Counted from the first letter of the stretch, positions 18,706 through 29,458 are shown. The stretch: DNA of 64,000 bases from Arachis hypogaea (GCF_003086295.3 NC_092052.1:77566687-77630686), one strand, 5' to 3'. Numbers and translations: made by a program. Notes: generated from the sequence alone by a model not told the origin.

Positions 18706-19832
18706 GTCCTAACTCTGTGATAACCTTTTATCCATTTTAAGAATACATGAGTATTAGAATTAGAGTCATTTGTCTTTATGTCTTTAATTTCCTTTCTTTT
18801 ATTACTAATTGTCTATTTTTATGCCTATTTTATATTGTTTCTATTAAATAATAAATAAAGACTAGAGTCTATGCCTTAAAGTTATGAATGTCCTATGAAT
18901 TCATCACCTTTCTTAAATGAAAAATGCTTTTAATCATAATAGAATAAGAAGTACATGATTTTGAATTATCCTTGAAATTAGTTTAATTATTCTGATGTGG
19001 TGACAATACTTTTTGTTTTCTGAATGAATGCTTGAACAGTGCATATATCTTTTGAATTTATTGTTTATGAATGTTAAAATTGTTGGCTCTTGAAAGAATG
19101 ATGATAAGGAGAATATTATTGATGATCTAAAAAATCATAAATATGATTCTTGAAGCACGAAAAAGCAGTGAATAGAGAAAATCTTGCGAAAAAAATATAA
19201 TTTGGCGAAAATAAAAGAAAAAGAAAGCAAGCAGAAAAAGCCAGTAACCCTTTAAACCAAAAGACAAGGGTAAAAAGGATCGAAGGCTTTGAGCATCAGT
19301 GGATAGGAGGGCCTAAAGGAATAAAATCCTGGCCTAAGTGGCTAAACCAAGTTGTCCTTAACCATGTGCTTGTGGCGTGAAGGTGTCAAGTGAAAACTTG
19401 AGACTGAGCGGTTAAAGTCGAGGTCCAAAGCAAAAAAAAAAAGGGGGATTGTGCTTAAGAACCCTGGACACCTCTAATTGGGGACTCTAGCAAAGCTGAG
19501 TCACAATCTGAAAAGGTTCACCCAGTTATGTGTCTGTGGCATTTATGTATCCGGTGGTAATACTGGAAAACAAAGTGCTTGGAGCCATGGCCAAGACTCA
19601 TAAAGTAGCTGTGTTCAAGAATCACATGCTGAACTAGAAGAATCAATAACACTATCTAAATTCTGAGTTCCTATAGATGCCAATCATTCTGAATTTCAAA
19701 GGATGAAGTGAGATGCCAAAACTATTCAGAGGTAAAAAGCTGCTAGTCCCGTTCATCTGATTGGAGAGAAGTTTCATTGATGGTTTGGAATTTATAGTAT
19801 ATTCTCTTCTTTTTATCCTATTTGATTTTCAG
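18706..19832 (+). other. E4: conserved 3' untranslated region
   Basis: About 1.1 kb without a gene, homologous to E1 108-1220 and reversed E11 and E12 regions. It carries the same A-rich stretch and conserved phrases in order. Confidence 0.8.
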
Positions 19833-19869
19833 TTGCCTGGGGACAAGCAACAATTTAAGTTTGGTGTTG
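19833..19869 (+). promoter_or_regulatory. E4: pre-LTR hairpin and AAGTTTGGTGTTG motif
   Basis: TTGCCTGGGGACAAGCAA, with one stem mismatch compared with E1, then CAATTTAAGTTTGGTGTTG up to the LTR. Confidence 0.6.
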
Positions 19870-21415
19870 TGATGAGTGGATAATTTATACACTTTTTGGC
19901 ATTGTTTTTAGGTAGTCTTTAGTATGATTTAGTTAGTTTTTACTATATTTTTATTAGTTTTTATGCAAAAATCACATTTCTGGACTTTACTATGAGTTTG
20001 TGTGTTTTTCTGTGATTTCAGGTATTCTCTGGCTGAAATTGAGGGATCTGAGCAAAAATCTTATTCAGGCTGAAAAAAAGACTGCTGACGCTGTTGGATT
20101 CTGACCCCCTGACACTCGAAATGGATTTTTTGGAGCTACAGAAGTCTAACTGGTGCGTTCTTAATTGCGTTGGAAAGTAGACATCCAGGGCTTTCCAGCA
20201 ATATATAATAGTCCATACTTTACTCAACGATAAACGACGTAAACTGGCGTTTAACGCCAGTTCCATGTTCTATTCTGGCGTTAAACGCCAGAAACAGGTT
20301 ACAAGTTGGAGTTAAACGCCCAAAACAGGTTACAACCTGGCGTTTAACTCCAGAAACAGCCTAGGCACATGTAAAGCTCAAGTTTCAGCCCCAGCACACA
20401 CCATGTGGGCTCCGGAAGTGGATTTCTCCACTATCTATCGTAGTTTACTCATTTTCTGTAAACCTAGGTTACTAGTTTAGTATTTAAACAACTTTTAGAG
20501 ATTTATTTTGTATTTCATGACATTTTACATGTTTCATATTGTATTTCTGACGGCATGAGTCTCTAAACCCCATGGTTGGGGGTGAGGAGCTCTGCTGTGT
20601 CTCGATGAATTAATGCAATTACTTCTGTTTTCTATTCAATCACGCTTGTTTCTGTTCTAAGATACTCGCTTGCACTTAACGGTGATGAATGTGATGATCC
20701 GTGACACTCATCACCATTCTCAACCTATGAACGTGTGCCTGACAACCACTTCCGTTCTACCTTAGATTGAGTGTGTATCTCTTAGCCTCTTGGTTCATGA
20801 TCAGAATCTTCGTGGTATAGGCTAGGATTATTGGTGGCCATTCCTGAGATCCGAAAAGTCTAAACCTTGTCTGTGGTATTCTGAGTAGGATCTGGGATGG
20901 GATGACTGTGACGAGCTTCAAACTCACGAGTGCTGGGCGTAGTGACAGACGCAAAAAGGATCAATGGATCCTATTCCAACATGAGTGAGAACTGACAGAT
21001 GATTAGCCGTGCGGTGACAGCGCATTTGGACCATTTTCACTGAGAGGATGGATGGTAGCCATTGACAACAGTGATCCACCAACATACAGCTTGCCATGGA
21101 TGGAGCCTTGCGTGCGTGAAGAAGAAGACAGTAGGAAAGCAAAGATTCGAAAGACAGAGCATCTCCAAATCCTCAATCTATTCTCCATTACTGCATAACA
21201 AGTATTATTTATTTTATGCTATTTACTCTTCATAATATAATCACTCTTCTCGTTGATATCCTGACTAAGAATTACAAAATAGCCATAGCTTGCTTCAAGC
21301 CGACAATCTCCGTGGGATCGACCCTTACTCACGTAAGGTATTACTTGGACGACCCAGTGTACTTGCTGGTTAGTGGTACGAGTTGTGAAAAGTGTGATTT
21401 ACAATTCGTGCACCA
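19870..21415 (+). repeat. E4: 3' LTR
   Basis: TGATGAGTGGATAAT to TTCGTGCACCA, ending exactly one base before the ATGAT duplication (21416-21420). Near identical to the 5' LTR. Confidence 0.92.
20244..20353 (+). repeat. E4 3' LTR: four phased palindromes
   Basis: Copies at 20244 (CTGGCGTTTAACGCCAG, perfect apart from the centre), 20275 (CTGGCGTTAAACGCCAG), 20306 (TTGGAGTTAAACGCCCA) and 20337 (CTGGCGTTTAACTCCAG): 31 bp every time. Confidence 0.9.
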
Positions 21416-21805
21416 ATGATCATTCTGCAAAGAGGATTTCGCTCTAGATAGTCTTTGAGTCTAGAATGAACACCGTTATTTGTTTATATGTATATTCTGT
21501 GAGACCAGCCAACGTCTGCACCCCGTTTGTATGCGAACTTAACCTAAATCCTGTGTACGAGACTCCTGTTATGTGGCTACTTGATGAGGTACTAGAGAGA
21601 CGTCATATGGCAATGTCTGATTGTGCAGAGGAGTAGTATATGATGTTCCACCTTCTGATGACGTTCCACCTGACTTGAGTTTTAAAGACTTTGAATGTAC
21701 TTTCCCTCGCTTTAGTTGTTTAGAGGGACTAAGTGAGTATAGAGTCTAGGCTAGCCTGGGCACCAGCTTAGGGACTTCTTCAATAGGTCAGGGCCTGGGA
21801 TGTTG

Positions 21806-21888
<83 letters not shown>

Positions 21889-22207
21889 TTATCTAGCTAT
21901 ATCTAGGAGTGTTCTAACTAAAGATCTTTACTCTAATAAAGGCTGGATAACTGAATGTTGTTAACTGTTTGAAATGTGTATAAGTGTGGTTGTTTATAAC
22001 TGTTGTTTCTGTTATTATTTGAGAATTGATTGTGAATGATTCCGTTTATTAGTCCAAATGTTTTCAAAAAAAATTACCCCGTAAATTAACAATATTTTAA
22101 CAACGAATCAAGCTCGTATAATAAGTAATAGATAATAATTAGGAAGATAAGTTGATAACGCTCAGTTTCTGGTATGATCTAGACATACTAAAAATTGGGT
22201 CGTTACA
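21416..22207 (-). mobile_element. E3: LTR fragment, right piece
   Basis: Read on the minus strand it starts TGTAACGACCCAATTTTTAG at 22207, a typical Ty3/gypsy LTR start. It was split by E4; 21416-21420 is the ATGAT duplication. It is inserted in the gag-like region of E5, with candidate target CCAAG at 22208-22212. A pure AT microsatellite lies within it. No ORF. Confidence 0.65.
21811..21885. repeat. (AT)n microsatellite
   Basis: About 37 uninterrupted AT dinucleotides, preceded by TGTATGT. Its purity suggests recent expansion. Confidence 0.97.
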
Positions 22208-23100
22208 CCAAGAGTGTTATCCATTGGAGGTTGGAGTGGATATGAGGGTTTATTACTTGGGAGGAAAGTTTCATGATAAGAGGGTGGTTCATCATGATAA
22301 GGATGTGGCAGTTCAACACTCTCCATATTTTCCACTTGTTACACAACACACTCCAGTCCCTTGTTATCAAGTTGAGATTTGTTAGCCACGAGAGCTTCGT
22401 GTGCTTTTCGGCTTTCCTCTCGCTCCATTTGATGGATAGTTGCTTGAAGTCAATCAATTGCTTTCTTAAAATGATCCCGCGGCTCTTGTTTTGCTTGGCT
22501 AACATAATTAGGATCATATTGCTCTTGGATTGATGGATATGGACAGTCCCCTATGGAGGGTTGTAGTGGAAAGGAAAATTCCTCTTGTGGTTGAAAGTTC
22601 TCATACATTGGAGGTAGTTCTTGGAGGTGTTGAGGTTGGAATGGTGGTGGTTCTATGTGTGGTTCATTTAGCTCATAAGGTGGTTGGTATGGTGGATATG
22701 GGTCATAAGATGGTGTTTGGTAAAATGGGACTTGTGAATATGGTGGTTGAGGCTATATTGAGGAGGGGGTTCATAGGTATATGGTGGTGGTTGTTGATTG
22801 TCACGAAGAGGTCCACCATAACTATTGTCTTGGTATACATCATAGAATGGTTGTTGCTCATAGCACATTGGAGGGGGTTGTTGCCAAGAGGGATAATCAA
22901 ATCGTTGTGGCTCCTCCCATCTTTGATTGTCCCATCCTTAATGCAAGCCTTCATTGTAATCTCCACTTCCTACAACATAATTGTGACCACACTCATAGCC
23001 ATAGGGGTGAGAAATCATAATAGCAAATAAAAACAAAAACTAATAAAAATAAGCAACAAAGTCCTAAAACTGACAAAAACTAACAGACAAGCAAAAGGTA
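22208..23100 (-). pseudogene. E5: degraded P/Q/Y-rich gag-like segment
   Basis: On the minus strand two or more frames in succession give a region rich in P, Q, Y and H (QQPPPYTYEPPPQ at about 22750-22790), followed by a helical, charged stretch (a QMEREESRKAHEALVANK-like block near 22400). A frameshift near 22745 and at least two in-frame stops break it. The position after the primer site implies gag, but no capsid motif is visible; a gag-linker or structural segment is the best guess. Confidence 0.55.
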
Positions 23101-23141
23101 AATATATACAATAACCAATAATAAGGCACACGGTTTGCAAT

Positions 23142-23159
23142 TCCCCGGCAACGACGCCA
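23142..23159 (-). other. E5: primer binding site (tRNA-Asp type, variant)
   Basis: Minus-strand TGGCGTCGTTGCCGGGGA, one mismatch from the tRNA-Asp complement (GTCGTT for GCCGTT), five bases inside the LTR end. Confidence 0.75.
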
Positions 23160-23164
23160 AAAAT

Positions 23165-24629
23165 TGACGGAGGAAAAATGTCGGTAAAGATTTTCACAAG
23201 AATATCACGTTGCAAGTATAGTTCTAAACCGACAATTAAACCTCAATCAATATTTAAATTGTTTGTCACTTAAGCGAACCCAATAAAATTAACCGAAGTA
23301 TTAAACCTCGGGTCGTCTCTCAAGGAATAGCAGGGAAGTATACTTATAATTGGTTATGGAAAAGTATCTTTTTGGGTTTTGAGTGTAATAAGGAAGGAAT
23401 GTAAATACAAGAAAATAAACTAACAACTAAGAAAAATCCGAGCAAGGGTTGAGAATCGGAATTCCTATCCTCATTATCAATGTCAATGTGGTGGTAATAG
23501 CAAATTGCTCTCACTTAGTTAACCTCTAACAATTGAAGGAAAGTCAAGTGAGCAAATCAACTTGAGTTCACAAGTCCTAATCAAAGACTAGAGTTAGTGA
23601 AGCTCAAGCCAACTAGCAACTTTCAATCACCAACCAACAAGAGAATTTGAAAATTGAAGAGTCTCCAAATTACTCAATCTATGCTAAGAATATAAAAATA
23701 TAATTTAAAATCAATCTAAGCATTTTATCAAACACTTGGAAGGCACAAAATAAAAGCATAGAGAATTAATAAGAGATAATAAAATCCAAACAACTAATTG
23801 CAAGAGGAAACAATAACCACAAATTAAAGAAAGCAATCATAAACATGAAAACATAAATTGCATTAATATGAATAAAAGAAAACAAGAAGAATTCATAAAC
23901 TAAATTAGTAGCATAAGGAAATCAACAAGAGACGTAGATAAACTAAAGCAATAGAACTAAAAAAAGTAGAAGAAACCTAAATTAAACCAAGGTAGAAATC
24001 TGAAATTGAGAAGAGATAAACCTAAAAACTCTAAAACCTAGAGAGAGGAAGAGAGAGCCTCTCTCTCTAAAAAACTACATCTAAACCCTAAAGTGTATGA
24101 ATGAAAGTGTGTATGATTGATTCTCCCACTCTGCAACCTCTAATCTGTGTTTTCGGGCTTGAAACTGGGTCCAAAGCAGCCCAAAAATCGCCCCCAGTGT
24201 TTTCTGTAGATTGCAGCACGTGACGCTCGTCACGTGTATGCGTTAGCCATGCGTACGTGTCGCTTGAACACATTCCTGGTCACGCGTGCACCAGTCACGC
24301 GTACGCGTCGTTCACACGTGCGCGTCGCCGCCAGCTTCTCAAAACATCATTTTCTTGTGTTCCTTCCACTTTTGCATGCTTCTTTTCCATCCTCTATGCC
24401 ATTCCTGTCCTAGAAAACCTGAAATCACTTAACACACATATCACGGCATCGAATAGAAATAAGAGAGGATTAAAATTAGCAAATTTAAGGCCAAAAAACA
24501 TGTTTTCAATCATAGCACAAAATTAGGAAGGAAAATGTAAAACATGCGAATTATATACATAAGTGTGAGAATAATGGATAAAATCCACTCAATTCAGTAC
24601 AAAATAAACCATAAAATAATGGCTTATCA
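23165..24629 (-). repeat. E5: 5' LTR (1465 bp)
   Basis: Minus-strand TGATAAGCCATTATT to TTCCTCCGTCA. Followed by the primer site, so a 5' LTR. Contains an ACGCGT/GCGTACGC palindrome cluster (24215-24335) and the CGACCCGAGGTTTAATAC phrase near its end. No coding capacity. Confidence 0.8.
24215..24335 (-). repeat. E5 LTR: ACGCGTACGCGT-type palindromes
   Basis: Several near copies of CACGCGTACGCGT and relatives (CACGTGTATGCG, CACGCGTGCACC, CACACGTGCGCG). They lie 290-415 bp into the LTR, a position comparable to the clusters in the other families. E3 carries a similar set at 8880-8912. Confidence 0.7.
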
Positions 24630-25083
24630 CTGGTGCCTAACTTCAAGAAATTGAAGTTAGGCGTGACCTTGGCATCACATCCTAGAGAGTAATTGCTTCA
24701 TCTGGCGCCTATCTTGTAAAATCCCATGTTAGGCGCCAACATGGCCATACAGATTAGGAAAGAAGTGTATACTATTATATATCATTGGAAATATCTGGAA
24801 GTTAGCTTTCCAATGCCACTAGAACCGCGTTAATTGGACCTCTAGAGCTCAAGTTATGTCTATTAGAGTGCAAGGAGGTCAGGGCTGACAACATCATCCA
24901 CTTTCTTCCTCTTCTTTCTAAACAAATCTTGTCAAATCCCTCCAAATGCTACCCGAAATAAAACAAATTACACACAACTCAAAGTAACATTCATAGTTGT
25001 TAAAAAGTATTTAAATCTTGATTAAACTTAGCAATTTAAATGCAAATTCACTAGGAAAAGATAGGGAAGATGCTCACGCATCA
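24630..25083 (-). repeat. E6: 3' LTR, first 454 bp
   Basis: Minus-strand TGATGCGTGAGCATCTT onward, homologous to the start of the 5' LTR (46600 downward). It carries one pair of inverted TGGCGCCTA...TTAGGCGCC repeats (24630-24735). Truncated where E5 inserted. Confidence 0.8.
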
Positions 25084-25120
25084 CAACACCAAACTTGAAT
25101 CGTTGCTTGTCCTCAAACAA
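25084..25120 (-). promoter_or_regulatory. E6: pre-LTR hairpin and AAGTTTGGTGTTG motif
   Basis: Minus strand: TTGTTTGAGGACAAGCAA, then CGATTCAAGTTTGGTGTTG up to the LTR start. One stem mismatch. Confidence 0.6.
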
Positions 25121-26860
25121 CCAAAACGAATGCAGACTTAGGGTGTGAATTTGCATGAGAAGTGAGTTCTCAATTAAGCTCCTGTCTTTTCTCAAAGTAT
25201 GGTTTATCACACTAGAACTCTGAATAGTTTTGACATTTCACTATTCCTTGAATCTGAGGATTGTCACTGTCATTCGGAATTAGAATTCGGATAATATTAT
25301 GAATTCTCTGACCTTTTTACTTCGGATTAATCCTTGAACACATCATTTTTCTTTTCTTTCTTTTTGGGTGCTTTACACCTTGAGCCTAGCCGTGACTCTA
25401 AGTGTTTTGTCCTTCAAGCTTAACCTGATACAACAACACCACAAGCACTTAACTGGGGAACTCTTTGAGTTCTTATTTGTTTCTTTTTATTCCTCCCAGA
25501 CAGTGGTACTCAGAGCCTTTGGTATACTCTTTAATAGCAGTTGGTCATGACTTTAAGTATTTAGTCTCAAGGGTTACTTGACACTTTCCCACCACAAGCA
25601 TTTGGTTAGGAAAACAACTCATTTGAGCTCTTAATCCTTTTGGACCGTCCTAACCATTGATGCTCAAAGAATTGGACCTTGCTTCTCTTTATTTTCTTTT
25701 TGCTGTTTCTTTTGCTTCAAGGATTAAGCTTTTATTTAATTTGGAGAATTCATAATAGTTCTCTAAATTCCCGTTCCTCATGCATCAACATCCTTTTATT
25801 CAAATTCAAATATGCACTATTTATATGTATTCAGAATCACAGATAATACCATCACATTCAAGTAAATAAGAGTACTCTTAAATATAACTCAATTTCTCAT
25901 GCAATACATTACTTGTTCTTTTTCTTTTGATTTTTTTTAGTTTAGTGACCAACACATGAGGCATCTTTTTCAAGCTAAAACAGACAACAAAATTAAAATT
26001 CGAAGAATTAAACTAGAACCTAGGAATTGAAATTACTAGAAATCTTGTAGACATTCAAACAAAATAGTAGAAAACAGGAATATAACATAATAAGAATGGA
26101 AGGAAATAGAATGAAAGGAACTCAACCACCTCAGTTATTCTGGTGGCCATCTCATTCCTCAGGTTGTCCTCCTCCATGAAGATGATCCACCTCCCTTTAT
26201 GTCACTAATGATAAGGTAAATGTAGAGCCCACTCTACAAATCCTAAACTTAAAAGTTTGCTAGTCCTCAAGCAAAGAAAAACTAAAAAAGGGGGATATAA
26301 AAAAACGTATGGAGGAGTAAAAATAAATATTAATGCAAAAGAAGCTGGGAATAATAAAAGGGAAAGAAAGATAAAAATTAAAACTTGTTTTTATTTTTAT
26401 TTTTTATATATATAGTTATTTTATTTTATTTTATTTTATTTTATTTTGAGGAGGGTATGTGATGTTGGAGTGGGTATAGGGGATGTAGGTTAATGTATGG
26501 AATTTGTTGTGGGTTATGTGAGGGATGGGGGTAATTTATATAGGAGGGGTCGGGGGTCAGATGGAGTGTTTGTCACGGTTTAAGGGAGGCTTTAGTCAAT
26601 AAGGTCAAGGACGGAATATATAGGGAAGGGTAAAAAAAGAAAGTGGGATCACGAAAGGGGGTTAGGCACGAAGAAAAGGTCACGGGTGTTATGAGGTGTA
26701 GTCAAAGTGTGTTGGGAAGGGAAAAATATTGGGGCTGGGATTTGGGGAATCAATTTTGTAGGGGAAAGATTGAAGTGGGGGAATCGAATATGGCTGAATG
26801 ATTCGGATTGGAAATTGAAGGGATCCGTATTTTGAATGGGACAAAATAGGAAGCTGGCGC
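25121..26860 (-). other. E6: 3' untranslated region and leader, no intact envelope-position ORF
   Basis: Contains phrases parallel to the E1/E4 3' untranslated region, a leader hairpin TTTGCTTGAGGACTAGCAAA with a following TTTTAAGTTTAGG (about 26240-26280), and a TTTTA-repeat at 26415-26447. I could not find the plant transposon protein domain, so that ORF appears deleted or replaced. An ORF at 26649-26960 shows no similarity that I recognise. Confidence 0.65.
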
Positions 26861-26913
26861 TTGACTTGAGGGACTCAAAGTTGGCGCCGTATCCCCTAAA
26901 GTAGCATTTCTCA

Positions 26914-27214
26914 CTGGCGCCTAACTTCACATCAGTGAAGTTAGGCGTGGACCTTCCCAAAGCGAAGAACCCCTCTGGCGCCTAACTTGGTGCAACCCAA
27001 GTTAGGCGTGAATAATAATTTATTTTTGTTTGAATGGCGCCTAACTTCATTGGTGGTAAGTTAGGTGCCACCCTAGCAGAAACAATTCATGAAGTGTGCG
27101 TACCACATGGCGCCTAACTTGAGAAATCCAAGTTAGGCGCCATCCCTCTAGAGACATTTGGCCAAGTTAGCGTCAAATGTGGTGCCTAACTTATTATTCT
27201 CAAGTTAGGTGCCA
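26914..27214 (-). repeat. E6: five inverted repeats TGGCGCCTAACTT...AAGTTAGGCGCCA
   Basis: Five hairpins start at about 26914, 26974, 27034, 27108 and 27180. Each has 12-15 bp arms (GGCGCCTAACTT and its complement) around 6-12 base loops. Spacing is 60 bp for the first three and about 72 for the last two. They occupy the same post-pol position as the palindrome cluster of E4, but with larger stems and another sequence. Confidence 0.85.
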
Positions 27215-27215
27215 C

Positions 27216-28801
27216 TGATAGAGCGGGCTAGGAATTTTCTCAAAAGAAGATTGGCGTTGCAAGTATAGTCCTAACCTGACAATCGACCAGCAATCAAAGT
27301 TTAAAATTTCTAATTCAAATAACTGAGAGTAATTAAACCTTGGGTCATTCTCCCTTGTAATGCAATTGAAATATCACACTCTTGGTTGTGAGGAAAATGG
27401 GGTTTTCAAGTAAGAATGAAAAATTAAAGGAACTAACAAATAAAAGAACTAAGAAATGATCAAAATTGAAATTAATGTAAGTAAAGAGAAGATAAGGTCA
27501 AAACTAGTGAAAATGCTATAAATGCATAAAGAGCCTTGACTTGGGAATAAGGATCCAAGGAATTCTATCATTTCCATAACCACAACTATGATAATTATGA
27601 TGAGTCAATCTCGTCTAGTCAACCCCTAGCATCGAGGAGTAAGTCAAGCAAGCATAATTGACCTTAATCCATAAGTCCTAGCTAACTTACCAAATTAATT
27701 GCTAAAAAGCTAGCGTCAATAGAAACAAGAGTCAACTAACTACCCAAGAATTACCACTAAATGTCAGACATTATGACTCTAGTATCCTAGGAACTCATTT
27801 CCCAAGCCAAGGTGTGAAAATCTACTCAAATTCTAAAGTTGGCATTTTCACAAACACCTTGTGGGCATAAAAACAAAACATGGTGAATTGCAAAAAGATA
27901 ATAAAAACTATAATCAAACTATTCACAATATCAACAATAGAAACTCAATCAAGCATATCTAAATCATAAAAGACCAAACTTATAAGCAATAGATTCAAGA
28001 AATCAAAATTGCATATATTAACAAAGTACTTGAACTATGAGCAAAAATGTAGTAAGAGTAGTGAAATTAAAGAGAAAATTAAAGAGTACTTACAATGAGA
28101 TAGAAAAATCCAAGACCAAAATTGAAATATAAAATGCTACTTTGAAAATCTAATTAAAACCCTAAGAGAGAAATAAAAGATCACTACTCTAAACTACTCC
28201 TACTCCTAATTTCTATGTAAAACTATGTCTAAGTGAGCTCTCCTTGATATGTGATGTTGTCCCATTCATATAGGCTTTAAATCAGCTTCAGCACACTGAA
28301 AATTGGGCCAAGAAAGCCCCAAAATCACGAGCCACATGCTTCATTAATGAAGTCACGCGCAGGGACCTGTGCGTATGCACAAGTGTGTGCGTACGCACAC
28401 TTGCTGATTTTTCCTCCTGTGCGTACGCACAGAAGTTGTGCATAGGCACACTTGCTGATTTTCATCCTGTGCGTACGTACAGAAAGTGTGCATGGGAACA
28501 CTCTGAAATACTTTTCTCCTTTGTTTTCTTCATGTGTTTTCCCTTTTTGCATGCTTTCTTCCACTTCTACCAAACCATTCTTGCCTCTTTGACCTGAAAT
28601 CACTCATGAAACATATCACAACATTGAATGGAATAAAAGTGGAATCAAATTGTTCAATTTAAGCACAAAAATGCATGTTTTCACATTTAGGTCCATATTA
28701 GGGATCAAACACAAAAGTATGCTATTTTGGTGATTAAGTGTGGGTTTATGTGATGAAATCCATCCAATTCAAGCCAAAAATGATCAAATATGGACTCATC
28801 A
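27216..28801 (-). mobile_element. E7: solo LTR (1586 bp)
   Basis: Minus-strand TGATGAGTCCATATTTG to GCCCGCTCTATCA, with no internal sequence on either side. Flanks GCCAC (27211-27215) and ACCAC (28802-28806) match in four of five bases, consistent with an aged target duplication. E6 sequence resumes on both sides. Internal LTR-LTR recombination most likely removed the body. A TATA-like CTATATGAA lies near 28268-28280 (minus), about 85 bp after the palindromes. Confidence 0.75.
28365..28505 (-). repeat. E7 LTR: TGTGCGTACGCACA palindromes
   Basis: About six near copies: TGTGCGTATGCACA, TGTGCGTACGCACA twice, TGTGCATAGGCACA, TGTGCGTACGTACA and TGTGCATGGGAACA. The same palindrome is amplified in the unrelated E8 LTRs. 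Confidence 0.85.
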
Positions 28802-29046
28802 ACCACCCAGTCCGAATCCAACTCCTCCAAGGTGTTCGAAATTCTGTCTGATTACACCTATTTCTTTTCTAAACACTCTGCATGATCAAAATACACGTAA
28901 AACAAAGGAAAACTATAAAAATATTACTAGAAGATAAATATAGATAAAAAGAAAAGTAAACTGAGCAAAAATTCAAAAGGATACTATGGTTGGGTTGCCT
29001 CCCAATAAGCGCTTCTTTATCGTCACTAGCTTGATGGTCAGCTCCA
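28802..29046 (-). other. E6: post-pol spacer with conserved hairpin
   Basis: Minus-strand GATAAAGAAGCGCTTATTGG followed by GAGGCAACCCAACC at about 29022-28989, homologous to E4 16482-16515. No gene. Confidence 0.7.
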
Positions 29047-29428
29047 CTAGGGAGGAGGGTGATCATAGGGGCTTAGCTCTTCACCCCTCACTATGAACTT
29101 CTTTCCTGTGCTATCATGGATCAACTTTATATTCTCAAGAGACAGGATCCTATTCACTGTATAAGGCAGGATTAGGCATGCAGTGAATTCCACCTTTATT
29201 CCTGGAGAGAAGTCTTCAATAGGAATCTTTTTATTTCTCCATCCTCTGGGTACTTTCTTCTTTCTGTAAACCTCCCTCTTGGTAGATGATGCATTCCCGA
29301 CACCAAACTTAGATCCTGTGGTGCATCATCAGGGGGTTCTTGAAGGTTTGGATCAATAAGCTCAGTCTGCATGCACCTCTCCTCTTCACATGATGAATGC
29401 TTCTCTTTGAAGACATAAAAGACCAGTT
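29047..29428 (-). pseudogene. E6: pol C-terminal tail joined near protease
   Basis: Continuation of the E6 frame across the E8 insertion, ending at TAG 29049-29047. The last 70 residues include a PYTVNRILSLE block and GKKFIVRGEELSPY. Their place before the post-pol hairpin and the pattern K-K-F-I-V-x-G resemble the end of the E4 integrase ([11 protein letters not shown]), so they may be an integrase C-terminal remnant. A frameshift near 29325 separates this from the first 35 codons after the E8 junction. No catalytic domain lies between protease and tail. Confidence 0.6.
29424..29428 (+). repeat. E8: left target-site duplication (CAGTT)
   Basis: CAGTT matches 42314-42318. The T at 29428 can also be counted as the first base of the LTR (TGTAAT), so either the duplication is 4 bp or one T has been lost. 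Confidence 0.7.
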
Positions 29429-29458
29429 GTAATAAAATAATTTTAGTGTCCGGTTTTC

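Larger units (their letters stand above)
9168..21415 (+). mobile_element. E4: complete Athila-like Ty3/gypsy retrotransposon
   Basis: LTRs at 9168-10714 and 19870-21415 (1547 and 1546 bp) are flanked by the direct repeat ATGAT (9163-9167 and 21416-21420), so the whole insertion is present. Order: 5' LTR, tRNA-Asp-type primer site, leader, one gag-pol frame (gag, protease, reverse transcriptase, RNase H, integrase), palindrome cluster, envelope-position ORF, 3' untranslated region, 3' LTR. That order, the primer type and the extra ORF after integrase fit the Athila lineage of Metaviridae. All reading frames carry premature stops, so it is not autonomous now. Confidence 0.92.
22208..24629 (-). 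mobile_element. E5: 5' end of a minus-strand Athila-like element
   Basis: Contains a 5' LTR (23165-24629), a tRNA-Asp-type primer site and about 0.9 kb of internal sequence with a degraded gag-like region. It is cut at 22207 by the E3 LTR, so the rest of E5 lies beyond the window. Its LTR start abuts E6 LTR sequence, with target CTGGT at 24630-24634, so it inserted into the 3' LTR of E6. Confidence 0.75.

Noticed and set aside
20244..20353. CRISPR-like array of regularly spaced palindromic repeats
   Set aside because: Regular repeats and spacers look similar, but spacers are alike among copies, there are no cas genes, and the context is a plant LTR.
22203..23030. Plus-strand ORFs of 77-166 codons opposite the E5 gag-like segment
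   Set aside because: Valine/histidine-rich antisense readings of the P/Q/Y-rich segment, with no conserved feature.
26649..26960. 103-codon minus-strand ORF in E6
   Set aside because: Overlaps the hairpin cluster, no homology visible, and not found in E4 or E11.
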